A stretch of DNA of 16,811 bases from Oscillospiraceae bacterium (GTDB lineage: Bacteria; Bacillota; Clostridia; Oscillospirales; Acutalibacteraceae), in the NCBI GenBank assembly GCA_031273775.1, contig JAISRF010000019.1:1-16811 (forward strand), in the 5' to 3' direction. The notes under the pieces are model-generated. The model did no database searches. It was given only the letters and a program-made list of their open reading frames with translations, and was not told the origin of the DNA. This document shows positions 7,240 through 16,070 of the stretch, one piece after another. The position numbers and the translations under genes were made by a program. Position 1 is the stretch's first letter. The number at the start of each line of letters is the position of its first letter.

Positions 7240-10200
7240 ATGAAAAAAATGGTTAAAATCATTGCGTCCATAATGGCGGTTATACTACTTTTGCAACCGG
7301 CAGCCTTGGCCATTTCGGAAGCCGGGGATGTGAATTCCCAGCCGGCGGAAAAGGCGAGGTTTATTATAAAATACACTTCCGCTGAAAATAAAAATCAAGT
7401 GGAAAACAATATTAAGTCCCAAAGTTTGAAGAAGCCCCGAGTGAAAAAATCCTTTGAGCAGGGTATGGTTGAAGTCATTGAAGTTGACCCTGAACAAAAA
7501 GCCGAATATTTGAGCTTTTACCAGAACGAGGAAAGCAATATTGAGTATGCCGTCGAGGACGACAAGCTCAATATTTTCTACGATTCTGCTTTGAATATTG
7601 ACGCGCATTTGCAGGCGAAGCCGCAGTCTGATGCGGCGGCGGCGGAAAATAACATTGCCGAATTGCTTAAAACAAGCCTTGAAGAGTCGAGGCAGTACAG
7701 TACGGGCGGCAATTCTGTCGTCGGTGTGCTGGATACCGGAATCAACATCAACCATCCGGCTTTAAAAGATAATATATACATAAACCTAAACGAACGCCGC
7801 GACCTGCGGGATAACGACGATAACGGATATACCGACGACATAAACGGCTGGGATTTTTACAGTAAAAACAATTCCGTTTACGACGCGGGCGACGGCGAGT
7901 CCCACGGTACGGCCATCGCCGGTATTATTGTTGAAACGGCGCCCCAAGCCGCCATCTTACCCCTTAAATTTATTAAGAACGGTTCCGGCTACACGTCCGA
8001 CGCGATAGAAGCGATTGAATACGCAAAATCGCTGGGCGTAAAAATCATCAATTGCAGCTGGGGCACCAGCCAATATAATTATGCCTTAAAGGACGCCATG
8101 GAAAACAGTGGCATGGTGTTTATTTGCGCATCCGGCAACGGCGGAGACGAGGATGTTGTATACCCGGCGGCGTATGCTTTGCCGAATATTATTTCAATCG
8201 GCGGCTTAAATGCGGACGGGCAACTCTATGTAAATACAAGTTCAAATAACGGCAATGACTTGTATGCTCCGGCCCAAAATGTCAAGTCTTGCAATGCGTC
8301 CGGGGGATATTCCGATTTCAGCGGCACCTCCTTTGCCGCGCCCTATGTGAGCGGCATTGCGGCTCTGTGTGCCTCGCTCCTTTCGGACATAGATTCTTTT
8401 ATGCTCTCAAGGGCGGTAAAGGACGGCTATCAGCTTAATAATGGCTTGAAGATCGCGGACGCAAACAAAGCGGTTCTTAACAGCAAAGCATTAAGGTATC
8501 TTCAGGATGCCGCCCCCCGGTTGGTAACGGTAATTAAATCCATCGGCAAAACGCCGGATTGGGTCATTGTCGATATATTGCTGAATCATAACCGTTATGG
8601 CTCCCTTTCCTCCGGGGAAAAAGAAATTGCCGCGAATTTCTTCGGATTTTCAAAGGAAGCGTTTGAATTCTGGGACACAAAACAGGTCGGCTTGATTGAT
8701 TCGGTTATCGTCATAAGCGCGTCCCAAAACGCCGGATTAAGCAATGAGCAAATCTACGGCCTGTACGTTTATTACAATGATATAGCTGTTTTTGAACAGC
8801 AAATGTCCGCTTTGGGGGATATTCTTTCAAATGTAACCCTCTCTGAACAAACTGTAAATGGTATTTGCGATGCCCTGATGAACGGTTGGACGGTTTCCCA
8901 GCTTGCCCGGCCGCTGGCGGTAGCGGAAGTGACCGGTATTGCATTCGCGGAGCTTGCCGTGACGGGTGATTGTGCAATAGACTATTCGGCTCCATATATT
9001 AGTTTTGATTCCGCTGAGAAAAGCGTGCTGCGCAGCATTGCGCTGAACTACAGGGTACGGTTAGAGGAACTGTTTCATTATTTGGATGAGAACGCAATTT
9101 TGCCGTCGGCTTTCGAGCAGCAATTGATCGACTGGCAAGTTGAAAACAATTTCTTTTTCGGAGAAAGCAAAGTTAATGCTTTGTCTGACAGCACAGTAAA
9201 TAAAATGGCTTATAACAAATATAAAATGCCGGGTCAATCAGACCATATGAATGAAGTGTCAGTAAGCCAGCTGGAAGGGTCAATTACATACAGCAAGGAG
9301 CTTTTATCTTTAGCGGGCAAAGATAATTTGGATTTAACGCTGGGTGTAAGGTATGATCAGGACGACGCATATCAATCCGGAAATCTGAAAGATGTGGATG
9401 ATCTGACGCTTGTATATCAAGTTCACTATATTACAACAGAATATGTTTTTTCTAAAATTGATGGGACAATCGTAGAAGTGAATGAGAATATTGATTATTT
9501 GTATCAATCCCCAGTCTATTCAGAACCTTCATTACATAACTATTACCTGAATATTGATCATTTTGATGATGATAGATGGACATATTATTATTACTACTAT
9601 ATCGTTACCGACGCTTGGATAGGTTCAGCTCATCCGGAAAATCCATCTGCGCAATCAATTGTAAACGGAAGTTATAATGACGACAGGTATGATCTGGGAA
9701 AGGGTTGGGCGTATTCATTTCCTTCCATAGAAATCAGAACATCAAAATACATTATCCATTTTCCGGACGGACAAAAGTATAATCTAAAAAATGAAAGTTC
9801 TTACTATTCCCCTGAAGGATATTCATTTCAAGACATTAAAGTTTACTCGGTAAGCGGCAGCGAATTTTCCAGCGGAAGCCGTTCGTCACAATGGAAGGCC
9901 GTCTACAAAACCGGAAAATGTGATTATTTTGATTCAACAGGCGCATATATCGGTTCCGCAAACAGAGAAGCGGCGACCGCCGACTCTTTCATAAGAGTAT
10001 TTTATAATGGAAACAATACGGTTTCGTACATTCTTGATTCTGTCGGAAGGAAAATTACATTTACATATACTACATTGGGCGATTATAATAAATCCGTTGA
10101 TATTTCGGTTGTTGACACCGGAGAAGTGAACGGTCAAAGGCTTGTCATGTTGTATTTGTGTAAGGACTTTTTCTTTGATGATTTTAACATATCTGAAATT

Positions 10201-13200
10201 ATATATTTTAACAGCGACAATGATATGATAAAAAACATTAGTTATACGTATTCTATTCCTGATTTTTCTGCATGTGTAATTGGTTATAATGCCTATTCCG
10301 TTTGCGGGTTTGTCTCGGGCTATTCCGATTATTATACTACTGTTGTTACAACGCCCCTTACTGCGATTTATGAACAAACGTTAGTTGAATTTCCAAATGG
10401 AGACTTGGGATATAGACAAACAAGCAGTATGACATCCATTGATTATGAATGGACAGGTAAGCGAATATCGGAAGCGTGTTACAGAGGATATTGCCGGGTA
10501 AAGTCAATAGTGAATACCGTAGACACAGATGATCATAATGGCGGGTATACAACAATTTCCCGGAATGAAAAGCAATACCGGTATTTGATCGAAAACATAA
10601 ATACAGGTGTGATCTCTAGTCTTGAATGGCCTTTGCATATGGGTGCCTGGGATGTGGGAGTTAATAAATACTGGCCTAGAGAAGATCAAAACCAATACCG
10701 CTTAGAAATTATTGAAGGCAACAAAAAGACCCGGTACAAATATAATAACGACCGGTTAAACACCAACATTGAAATCTATGAAACTCAAAACAACTGGTTT
10801 TCTCAAACCCTATACAGCACCTCCCAAATCACGTATGGCGACAGAATACCGGTTAAAGAAGTCACGCGGCGAAACGGTTCCGGTACCCAGCTTTGCAATA
10901 TAAGTGATTATCAGTATGATGTTTACGGCAATCTGACGGAAAAAAAGGTACAGGCAGGCTATTCGACTAATAACGGCACACCCACCATTACCGCCACCGT
11001 TGAGCATGTAAAATCAACCTATGGCACGAATAAGGCCATACCCGCCAAGGTGGAAACGGGGATATACAAATCCGATTCAAGTAATGATTATTACCTTGTT
11101 ACGGAAAATTATTTTGACCCGCTAAATGAAAAGGTCATTTCAAGTGTTAATTATTCAATTAACGCCGCGAATCCCTCTGTGAAAAATTATCTGAACAAAG
11201 CTGACAATATTTATTCCGGCGGACAGCTTATGATCGCGTCGGAAATAGACCTGCAAGGCTATCCAAACTCGACGAAAGCCAGCAAAAGCACGCATTACAC
11301 CTACGATTCCAAATATGGCATTTATCCGGCCAGCGTGATGGTTCCGAACGCTATTATCAACGAAGACGGCACGAAAACGGCGGTCACGGACACCTTTGTT
11401 TACGACATTTTCGGACGGATGGTGGAGGAATCAAAGGGTTCTCCAGCTAACAAATATGAATACACATATGATATGCTCGGAAATGTAACAGGTGTTATAC
11501 AGCCTGATGGTGGTTCCAGCAGTTTAGATATTGATTATTTCGAAAATGTCGTCGTCAGCACAGACTGTGACGGGTCAAAAGTGAAGAACACTTATGATAT
11601 GTGGGGCAATCTGGAGTATGAATACCGTTATAATCAGACTTCCCAACAGTATGAGCTTATCAGAAAGTACACTTATGATGACCGAAACAGGGTTCTCAGA
11701 ATGTATGAGTATGCTAACGTCGCTCAAACCCAGTATATATACGTCCAGTACGAATACGATTTTCTTGACCGGGTTATCAGTTCGGCGGTTTACGACCAGA
11801 ATAACCAGTTATTAAGCAAGAAAACGAATACTTATTCCATCACAACGTATCAAGGAACAGCCTGTGAAAAGCTGATTGAAACCACTTACAAAGGAGCGTC
11901 CGCCTATTCGCGGTTGGTCAAATACACCGATGCCGCCGGCAACATGTTTGCCGTGCAAACGGAATACCAGCCTAATATGTATTATCTGGATCAATACCAA
12001 TTTTCCGATTACGGAAAAGCGCTGACCTGCGCGGGAGACCTTATCGACACCGTGACCTATGTTTACGACGTGTTTGGCCGGGTGGTTGAAACTAAAAACG
12101 CCCTGAACAAATCAACACGTGTGGAGCTTGACGGGTTTGGCCGTGTCCTGACTAATTATGATGAAGAAAACAATGACACCGTCTACGCGTATGACGCGCT
12201 GGACAGGGCGTATCATGTCAAAACGCTGTTTGACGTAGACCCAATCAGCGGAGCGCATCAATATGCCGAAAAGTGGACATACTATGATGTTTACGGGAAT
12301 GTAATTGAATCCCGGCAGGACAATCACAAGCCGGGTGAAACAGCCTCCCAAAGCATTGCTCGCTACAGTTACGATGTGATGCAAAATCTCACCATGACCG
12401 AGCGTGTCATAGACGCGTCCAATTCGCTTTATACCCAATATTGCTACAATTCTGCGGGAAGTCTGCTCAAAACCTTTAACGGGCTTAAAGTTCCGCTGAC
12501 CATTACCGATAAAGACACTTACATAACAAATGGGGATACGATTTTCTCAACCGTTGAATATGTGTATGACCAGTATCAGAATGTCACGGCGTATATTGAT
12601 TCTTTGGGCAACCCGGAAACCTACCAGTATGATTTTAAGAACCGCCTGACTTCAACAATAACCAGAAAAAACCAAACCATACAGACAACCTACGATGCGT
12701 TGGGAAGAAAGACGTCCATAAGCGGCGGCGGCATCACGCAGCAAATGGTTTACGATGAGCTGGGCCGGGTCACTTTGGCAAGCGATGCAAACGGCAGTTA
12801 TGAGTACACCTATGATTTGCTGGGCAGGGTGCAAAGCGAAACGACAACGACCAATGTGCCCTACGTCATAAATTCTGATTTTCTCAAAACCTATATTTAC
12901 AACCCAAAAAACATTCAACAAATAACGGTTTCCGAATGGATTGATATTGGACAAAGCTTTTGGATAAACAGAAAAATTGAGCAACGCACATACGATGCCC
13001 TTGGTCGGATTTCCGGAATTGAAATTCAAGAAAACGAATGGGATATTGACCCGTTGCTGGTATCTTACACGTACGGCGATAACAGCAGTTTAATTGAAAG
13101 CAATCTGGAACGGAACAATAACGCGGTCAAAAATCTCTACACTTACAATTCGGCGGGGATTGTGACCGGCATCACCAAACAAAGCAAAACCGGTGCCGGA

Positions 13201-15012
13201 GCGTACACCACAGACTTCATTGAAGCTTATCAATATAAGCTTGATGGAAATCTGTACAATAAATCTGACAACGTCGGCAACCAAACCGATTATACTTACG
13301 ATGCGCTTAATCGGCTTACCGGTGAAGCCTTTAAGACCGGGCAGACGGAAAAATGGAGCACGTCATACGTTCTTGACGATTTTGACAACCAGAAAACAAA
13401 GTCATATCAGGATCATGTCACCGGCCAAACCGTACAGACATCATATACCTACAACGCGGCCCAGCATGTGCTGACCCAATCCGAGGTTGATTCTGTGAAC
13501 GGAAGCCAGAGCTTTGCTTACAGCTACGACAGCAACGGCAATCTGTTAAGCAAGACCCGGGATAAAGACAATGTGCAAACGGTAACGCAAAGCCACCAGT
13601 ACGACGCTTTTGACCGGCTTGTATCAACCGACACCCTTAACGGCAATGCCACGGTGACCACCGCCTATACTTATGATGTGTATAACAGGCGCATCGCCAA
13701 AAGGGTGGGGTATAATACCATCCGCCATGTTTGGGACGGCGACAGTATCATCATAGACGCCGGCGAGATTAACAATCAGAGTTATTATTATGGAATCGGC
13801 GGAGTTATTGCCACCGCTGACAATTCCAACACAAGCGCATACATTAAAAACGGGCACGGCGACGTTGTCGGCATGCACGGTTTGGTCGGAAACGGCAGCC
13901 AGACCTTTGCATACGACGCCTACGGCAACGAAACAACGGCCGCCGGCAGCAATAACCCGTTCAGGTACTCAGGCGAATATTTTGACGCCTCCACCGGCCT
14001 TTACTACCTGCGCGCCCGTTATTATGACCCGCAAATAGGCCGGTTCACGCAGGAAGATCCGGCCCGGGATGGAATCAACTGGTATGCCTACTGCGCTGGG
14101 GATCCTGTCAACTATTGGGATCCGAGTGGGTTGTTTTCTGTAACCGGTTTATTCAAAAAGGCCGCTTCAGCGGTAACTTCGGCGGTCAAAACGGTCACGT
14201 CCGCCGTTACATCGGCAGCCAAAACAGTCGTGTCCGCCGTAACCACGGCGGCAAAAGCGGTTGCGACAGCTGCGAAATCGGTTGATTGGGGAGCGATAGG
14301 CGCGGGGGCTGCCATTGGGGTCGGAGCGGCTTTGTGCGCTACAGGTGTCGGCGGTGCGTTAGGTGTAAGTTTGATTGTAGCGGGCAGTTCAACGCTTTTG
14401 TCCAAGGGACTGGACGCCGCCGGGGTGGATTCCAAAATAGCCTCTCAGATATCTGCCGGGCTGAATATAATAGCCGGGACGGCGTTATGCTTCACTGGTG
14501 TAGGAGCCGGGATCGGCGCAAGCATGATCGGTTCCGGTATCGGGTCTTTTGCCGGAGGATATATTAGCGAGGGATTGGGAGGAAGTTATGAACTCGGAGC
14601 CGGTATAGGCAGTTTCGTAGGAGGTATTGCCGGAGGTCAGGTTTATAAAGGTATACAGGCTGCTGGGGCAACGCGTGCTGCTTCAAGTGCTACTTCAATG
14701 CTTAAATCAACTACTCCTTCTAAACAAGTAGGAAACTATTTATTAAGAGATGCACAGGGACAAGTAAGATATACCGGCGTCGGAGGTCAAACAAGAATGG
14801 CTGCGAGCGTATCACAGAGAAGCAAAGAATTTGGAGCGGCTTTGACACCCGAATTTAGAGTAGCACCGGATAGAACAATGGCACTCGCACGGGAAGCGAT
14901 GTATATTAATCGATACGGGGGACCTCAAAGCATGGCAACCGTACAACTGCCAACTAAATTACTAAACAAAATTAACAGTCCAGGATTAAAAACATTGATT
15001 GATTGGTTTTAA
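7240..15012 (+). CDS. Secreted S8 subtilisin-RHS polymorphic toxin with C-terminal GIY-YIG-like nuclease domain
   Basis: A 2,590-residue protein. In order: signal peptide (1-24, cleavage after ALA); I9-like propeptide (about 37-112); S8 protease with triad D165 (VLDTG), H222 (SHGTA), S364 (SGTSFAAP) and oxyanion N300 (ASGNGG); an unrecognised, probably helical stretch (about 430-670); a WapA/Tc-like shell start (SITYSKELLSLAGKDNLDL at about 681, later DLGKGWAYSFPSIE); about 30 YD repeats (about 1222-2238); RHS core (2239-2299) with D2273 and D2294, and DPSGLF as likely self-cleavage site; a helical repeat linker (2306-2347); a Gly/Ala-rich hydrophobic segment (2351-2470); and a toxin tip with GNY (2498-2500), YTG (2511-2513), R2519/R2527, E2552 and N2579. 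RHS shells are known to enclose toxins. Killing of rivals and nuclease activity are inferred. The reading frame is unbroken. Confidence 0.9.
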   Translation: MKKMVKIIASIMAVILLLQPAALAISEAGDVNSQPAEKARFIIKYTSAENKNQVENNIKSQSLKKPRVKKSFEQGMVEVIEVDPEQKAEYLSFYQNEESNIEYAVEDDKLNIFYDSALNIDAHLQAKPQSDAAAAENNIAELLKTSLEESRQYSTGGNSVVGVLDTGININHPALKDNIYINLNERRDLRDNDDNGYTDDINGWDFYSKNNSVYDAGDGESHGTAIAGIIVETAPQAAILPLKFIKNGSGYTSDAIEAIEYAKSLGVKIINCSWGTSQYNYALKDAMENSGMVFICASGNGGDEDVVYPAAYALPNIISIGGLNADGQLYVNTSSNNGNDLYAPAQNVKSCNASGGYSDFSGTSFAAPYVSGIAALCASLLSDIDSFMLSRAVKDGYQLNNGLKIADANKAVLNSKALRYLQDAAPRLVTVIKSIGKTPDWVIVDILLNHNRYGSLSSGEKEIAANFFGFSKEAFEFWDTKQVGLIDSVIVISASQNAGLSNEQIYGLYVYYNDIAVFEQQMSALGDILSNVTLSEQTVNGICDALMNGWTVSQLARPLAVAEVTGIAFAELAVTGDCAIDYSAPYISFDSAEKSVLRSIALNYRVRLEELFHYLDENAILPSAFEQQLIDWQVENNFFFGESKVNALSDSTVNKMAYNKYKMPGQSDHMNEVSVSQLEGSITYSKELLSLAGKDNLDLTLGVRYDQDDAYQSGNLKDVDDLTLVYQVHYITTEYVFSKIDGTIVEVNENIDYLYQSPVYSEPSLHNYYLNIDHFDDDRWTYYYYYYIVTDAWIGSAHPENPSAQSIVNGSYNDDRYDLGKGWAYSFPSIEIRTSKYIIHFPDGQKYNLKNESSYYSPEGYSFQDIKVYSVSGSEFSSGSRSSQWKAVYKTGKCDYFDSTGAYIGSANREAATADSFIRVFYNGNNTVSYILDSVGRKITFTYTTLGDYNKSVDISVVDTGEVNGQRLVMLYLCKDFFFDDFNISEIIYFNSDNDMIKNISYTYSIPDFSACVIGYNAYSVCGFVSGYSDYYTTVVTTPLTAIYEQTLVEFPNGDLGYRQTSSMTSIDYEWTGKRISEACYRGYCRVKSIVNTVDTDDHNGGYTTISRNEKQYRYLIENINTGVISSLEWPLHMGAWDVGVNKYWPREDQNQYRLEIIEGNKKTRYKYNNDRLNTNIEIYETQNNWFSQTLYSTSQITYGDRIPVKEVTRRNGSGTQLCNISDYQYDVYGNLTEKKVQAGYSTNNGTPTITATVEHVKSTYGTNKAIPAKVETGIYKSDSSNDYYLVTENYFDPLNEKVISSVNYSINAANPSVKNYLNKADNIYSGGQLMIASEIDLQGYPNSTKASKSTHYTYDSKYGIYPASVMVPNAIINEDGTKTAVTDTFVYDIFGRMVEESKGSPANKYEYTYDMLGNVTGVIQPDGGSSSLDIDYFENVVVSTDCDGSKVKNTYDMWGNLEYEYRYNQTSQQYELIRKYTYDDRNRVLRMYEYANVAQTQYIYVQYEYDFLDRVISSAVYDQNNQLLSKKTNTYSITTYQGTACEKLIETTYKGASAYSRLVKYTDAAGNMFAVQTEYQPNMYYLDQYQFSDYGKALTCAGDLIDTVTYVYDVFGRVVETKNALNKSTRVELDGFGRVLTNYDEENNDTVYAYDALDRAYHVKTLFDVDPISGAHQYAEKWTYYDVYGNVIESRQDNHKPGETASQSIARYSYDVMQNLTMTERVIDASNSLYTQYCYNSAGSLLKTFNGLKVPLTITDKDTYITNGDTIFSTVEYVYDQYQNVTAYIDSLGNPETYQYDFKNRLTSTITRKNQTIQTTYDALGRKTSISGGGITQQMVYDELGRVTLASDANGSYEYTYDLLGRVQSETTTTNVPYVINSDFLKTYIYNPKNIQQITVSEWIDIGQSFWINRKIEQRTYDALGRISGIEIQENEWDIDPLLVSYTYGDNSSLIESNLERNNNAVKNLYTYNSAGIVTGITKQSKTGAGAYTTDFIEAYQYKLDGNLYNKSDNVGNQTDYTYDALNRLTGEAFKTGQTEKWSTSYVLDDFDNQKTKSYQDHVTGQTVQTSYTYNAAQHVLTQSEVDSVNGSQSFAYSYDSNGNLLSKTRDKDNVQTVTQSHQYDAFDRLVSTDTLNGNATVTTAYTYDVYNRRIAKRVGYNTIRHVWDGDSIIIDAGEINNQSYYYGIGGVIATADNSNTSAYIKNGHGDVVGMHGLVGNGSQTFAYDAYGNETTAAGSNNPFRYSGEYFDASTGLYYLRARYYDPQIGRFTQEDPARDGINWYAYCAGDPVNYWDPSGLFSVTGLFKKAASAVTSAVKTVTSAVTSAAKTVVSAVTTAAKAVATAAKSVDWGAIGAGAAIGVGAALCATGVGGALGVSLIVAGSSTLLSKGLDAAGVDSKIASQISAGLNIIAGTALCFTGVGAGIGASMIGSGIGSFAGGYISEGLGGSYELGAGIGSFVGGIAGGQVYKGIQAAGATRAASSATSMLKSTTPSKQVGNYLLRDAQGQVRYTGVGGQTRMAASVSQRSKEFGAALTPEFRVAPDRTMALAREAMYINRYGGPQSMATVQLPTKLLNKINSPGLKTLIDWF
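9586..9603 (+). repeat. Six-tyrosine codon run
   Basis: Six consecutive TAT/TAC codons give a run of tyrosines inside the RHS shell start. It is a short microsatellite-like stretch in frame, possibly prone to length change by whole codons. Confidence 0.5.
10903..13953 (+). repeat. Array of about 30 YD (RHS) repeats
   Basis: Repeated units of about 20-40 residues match the pattern YxYDxxGRLxxxx, for example YQYDVYGNLTEKK, FVYDIFGRMVEES, TTYDALGRKTSIS, MVYDELGRVTLAS, YSYDSNGNLLSKT and YTYDVYNRRIAKR. Such repeats form the spiral beta-shell of RHS/Tc proteins. The DNA copies have diverged and no long identical repeat was seen by eye. Confidence 0.9.
14155..14280 (+). repeat. Degenerate (A/S)AV(T/K) codon repeat, linker after the RHS core
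   Basis: Residues 2306-2347 are built almost only of Ala, Ser, Thr, Val and Lys in a period of about seven residues (SAVTSAV, KTVTSAV, TSAAKTV and similar), mirrored by about 21-nt degenerate DNA units. It would form a long helix, positively charged on one side, between the core and the hydrophobic segment. Confidence 0.7.
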
Positions 15013-15034
15013 CATTAATAAAGAGGTGGAAAAA

Positions 15035-16024
15035 ATGTATTTTGGGAAAATGGATTTTATAAAAAAAACATCGCAAGCTTTTTTTGGAACTGTTACGGGC
15101 AGAACCGTTGATGGCATTACATTAGATGATGCTTATGACGGATTTAAAAGAAACAGATACATTGATTTTGTGAAAAATGAAAATATAAATTATATTTGGT
15201 CACAAGACAATGATATGGATTTACTGTCTTTTTTTCCCGATATAGAATATCTTACAATTCCCGGTGGTGCTGAAAATTTAAAATCGGTTCAAAAGCTAAG
15301 AAAATTAAAAGGGATAGAATTAAGTTATAACTGCTTTTCAGAAATTGATTTTAATGATTTTTCAGAAATAGAATCTTTAGTTATTCATGGGCAAATAAAT
15401 GACACAAACAAACTTGCAAAAATAAAAACATTAAAACATTTATATTGTTCACAATGGGAATTGAAAAGCCTCGAAACGCTATCTGTTCTAACCAATTTGG
15501 AAACTCTTGTTTTAGATTTTTGTAAAAATTTAATTGATTTAAACGGATTGTCAAAGCTTAAAAATATTAACAGGTTTCGCATTATTTATTGTAAGAAACT
15601 TACCAATATATCTGAAATAAAAAATGTTGGAAAATCTTTAAAAATATTGGATATCATTGATTGTGCTCAGATTGATAACTTGTCATACATACAAAATTTA
15701 AAAAATTTAGTCAGTCTTTCAATTTTAACTACAAACGCCAAAAAAATCAATAGCTTTGAATCCTTAAAGTTCATAAACGACCTCAACAATTTAGAAGAGT
15801 TTACCACTGATTATAAAATAAAAGATAATGATTTGTCGCCATTATTGAGACTTCAAGATGCTGTTATCTTAAATTATAGTAAAAAATACAATATCAGGGA
15901 TAAGGATTTACCAAAAAAATTTGTAAACGTCAGGACTTCTGAATATACCTCTGAGATGAAACTACTTACCGAGGTAGAGGGCGGTAAAGAAAATCCAAAT
16001 ATTATTTGGTATGATGAAATTTAA
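15035..16024 (+). CDS. Leucine-rich-repeat protein, candidate immunity protein
   Basis: A 329-residue protein without signal peptide or membrane segment, so it should act in the cytoplasm. From about residue 60 to 285 it shows irregular SDS22-like leucine-rich repeats of about 22 residues, for example LETLVLDFCKNLIDLNGL, LKHLYCSQWELKSLETL, LKILDIIDCAQIDNLSYI and LVSLSILTT. LRR folds bind proteins. I place the start at ATG 15035, with GAGGTGG five bases upstream. A TTG reading from 14999 would overlap the toxin gene and lacks a site. It begins 22 nt after the toxin stop, the usual place of an immunity gene. GC is very low (27% in a hand count of 15661-15720). Immunity is inferred from position only; another adaptor role is possible. 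Confidence 0.8.
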   Translation: MYFGKMDFIKKTSQAFFGTVTGRTVDGITLDDAYDGFKRNRYIDFVKNENINYIWSQDNDMDLLSFFPDIEYLTIPGGAENLKSVQKLRKLKGIELSYNCFSEIDFNDFSEIESLVIHGQINDTNKLAKIKTLKHLYCSQWELKSLETLSVLTNLETLVLDFCKNLIDLNGLSKLKNINRFRIIYCKKLTNISEIKNVGKSLKILDIIDCAQIDNLSYIQNLKNLVSLSILTTNAKKINSFESLKFINDLNNLEEFTTDYKIKDNDLSPLLRLQDAVILNYSKKYNIRDKDLPKKFVNVRTSEYTSEMKLLTEVEGGKENPNIIWYDEI

Positions 16025-16070
16025 AAATGTAATTTCAGCTTCACTGAAAAACCATTTTTAAGGAGTATCT

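Noticed and set aside
9934..10377. 147-residue minus-strand open frame inside the RHS gene
   Set aside because: It lies antisense to an unbroken frame with clear domain continuity and has no ribosome binding site or recognisable motif.
10903..13953. Possible CRISPR or tandem-repeat array
   Set aside because: The periodicity is protein-level YD repeats with diverged DNA; there are no identical direct repeats with regular spacers.
14112..14435. 107-residue minus-strand open frame rich in Ala, Pro and Thr
   Set aside because: It is the antisense of the Ala/Val/Thr/Lys repeat linker; the composition follows from the repeat and there is no start site.
14999..15034. Extended TTG start of the LRR gene overlapping the toxin gene
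   Set aside because: GAGGTGG sits five bases before the ATG at 15035, and the extra residues read through that site, so the shorter form is preferred.
16033..16049. Small inverted repeat TTTCAG/CTGAAA after the LRR gene
   Set aside because: Only 6 bp and AT-rich, with its short T-run 6-7 nt further on; too weak to call a terminator, and the following gene seems to belong to the same cassette.
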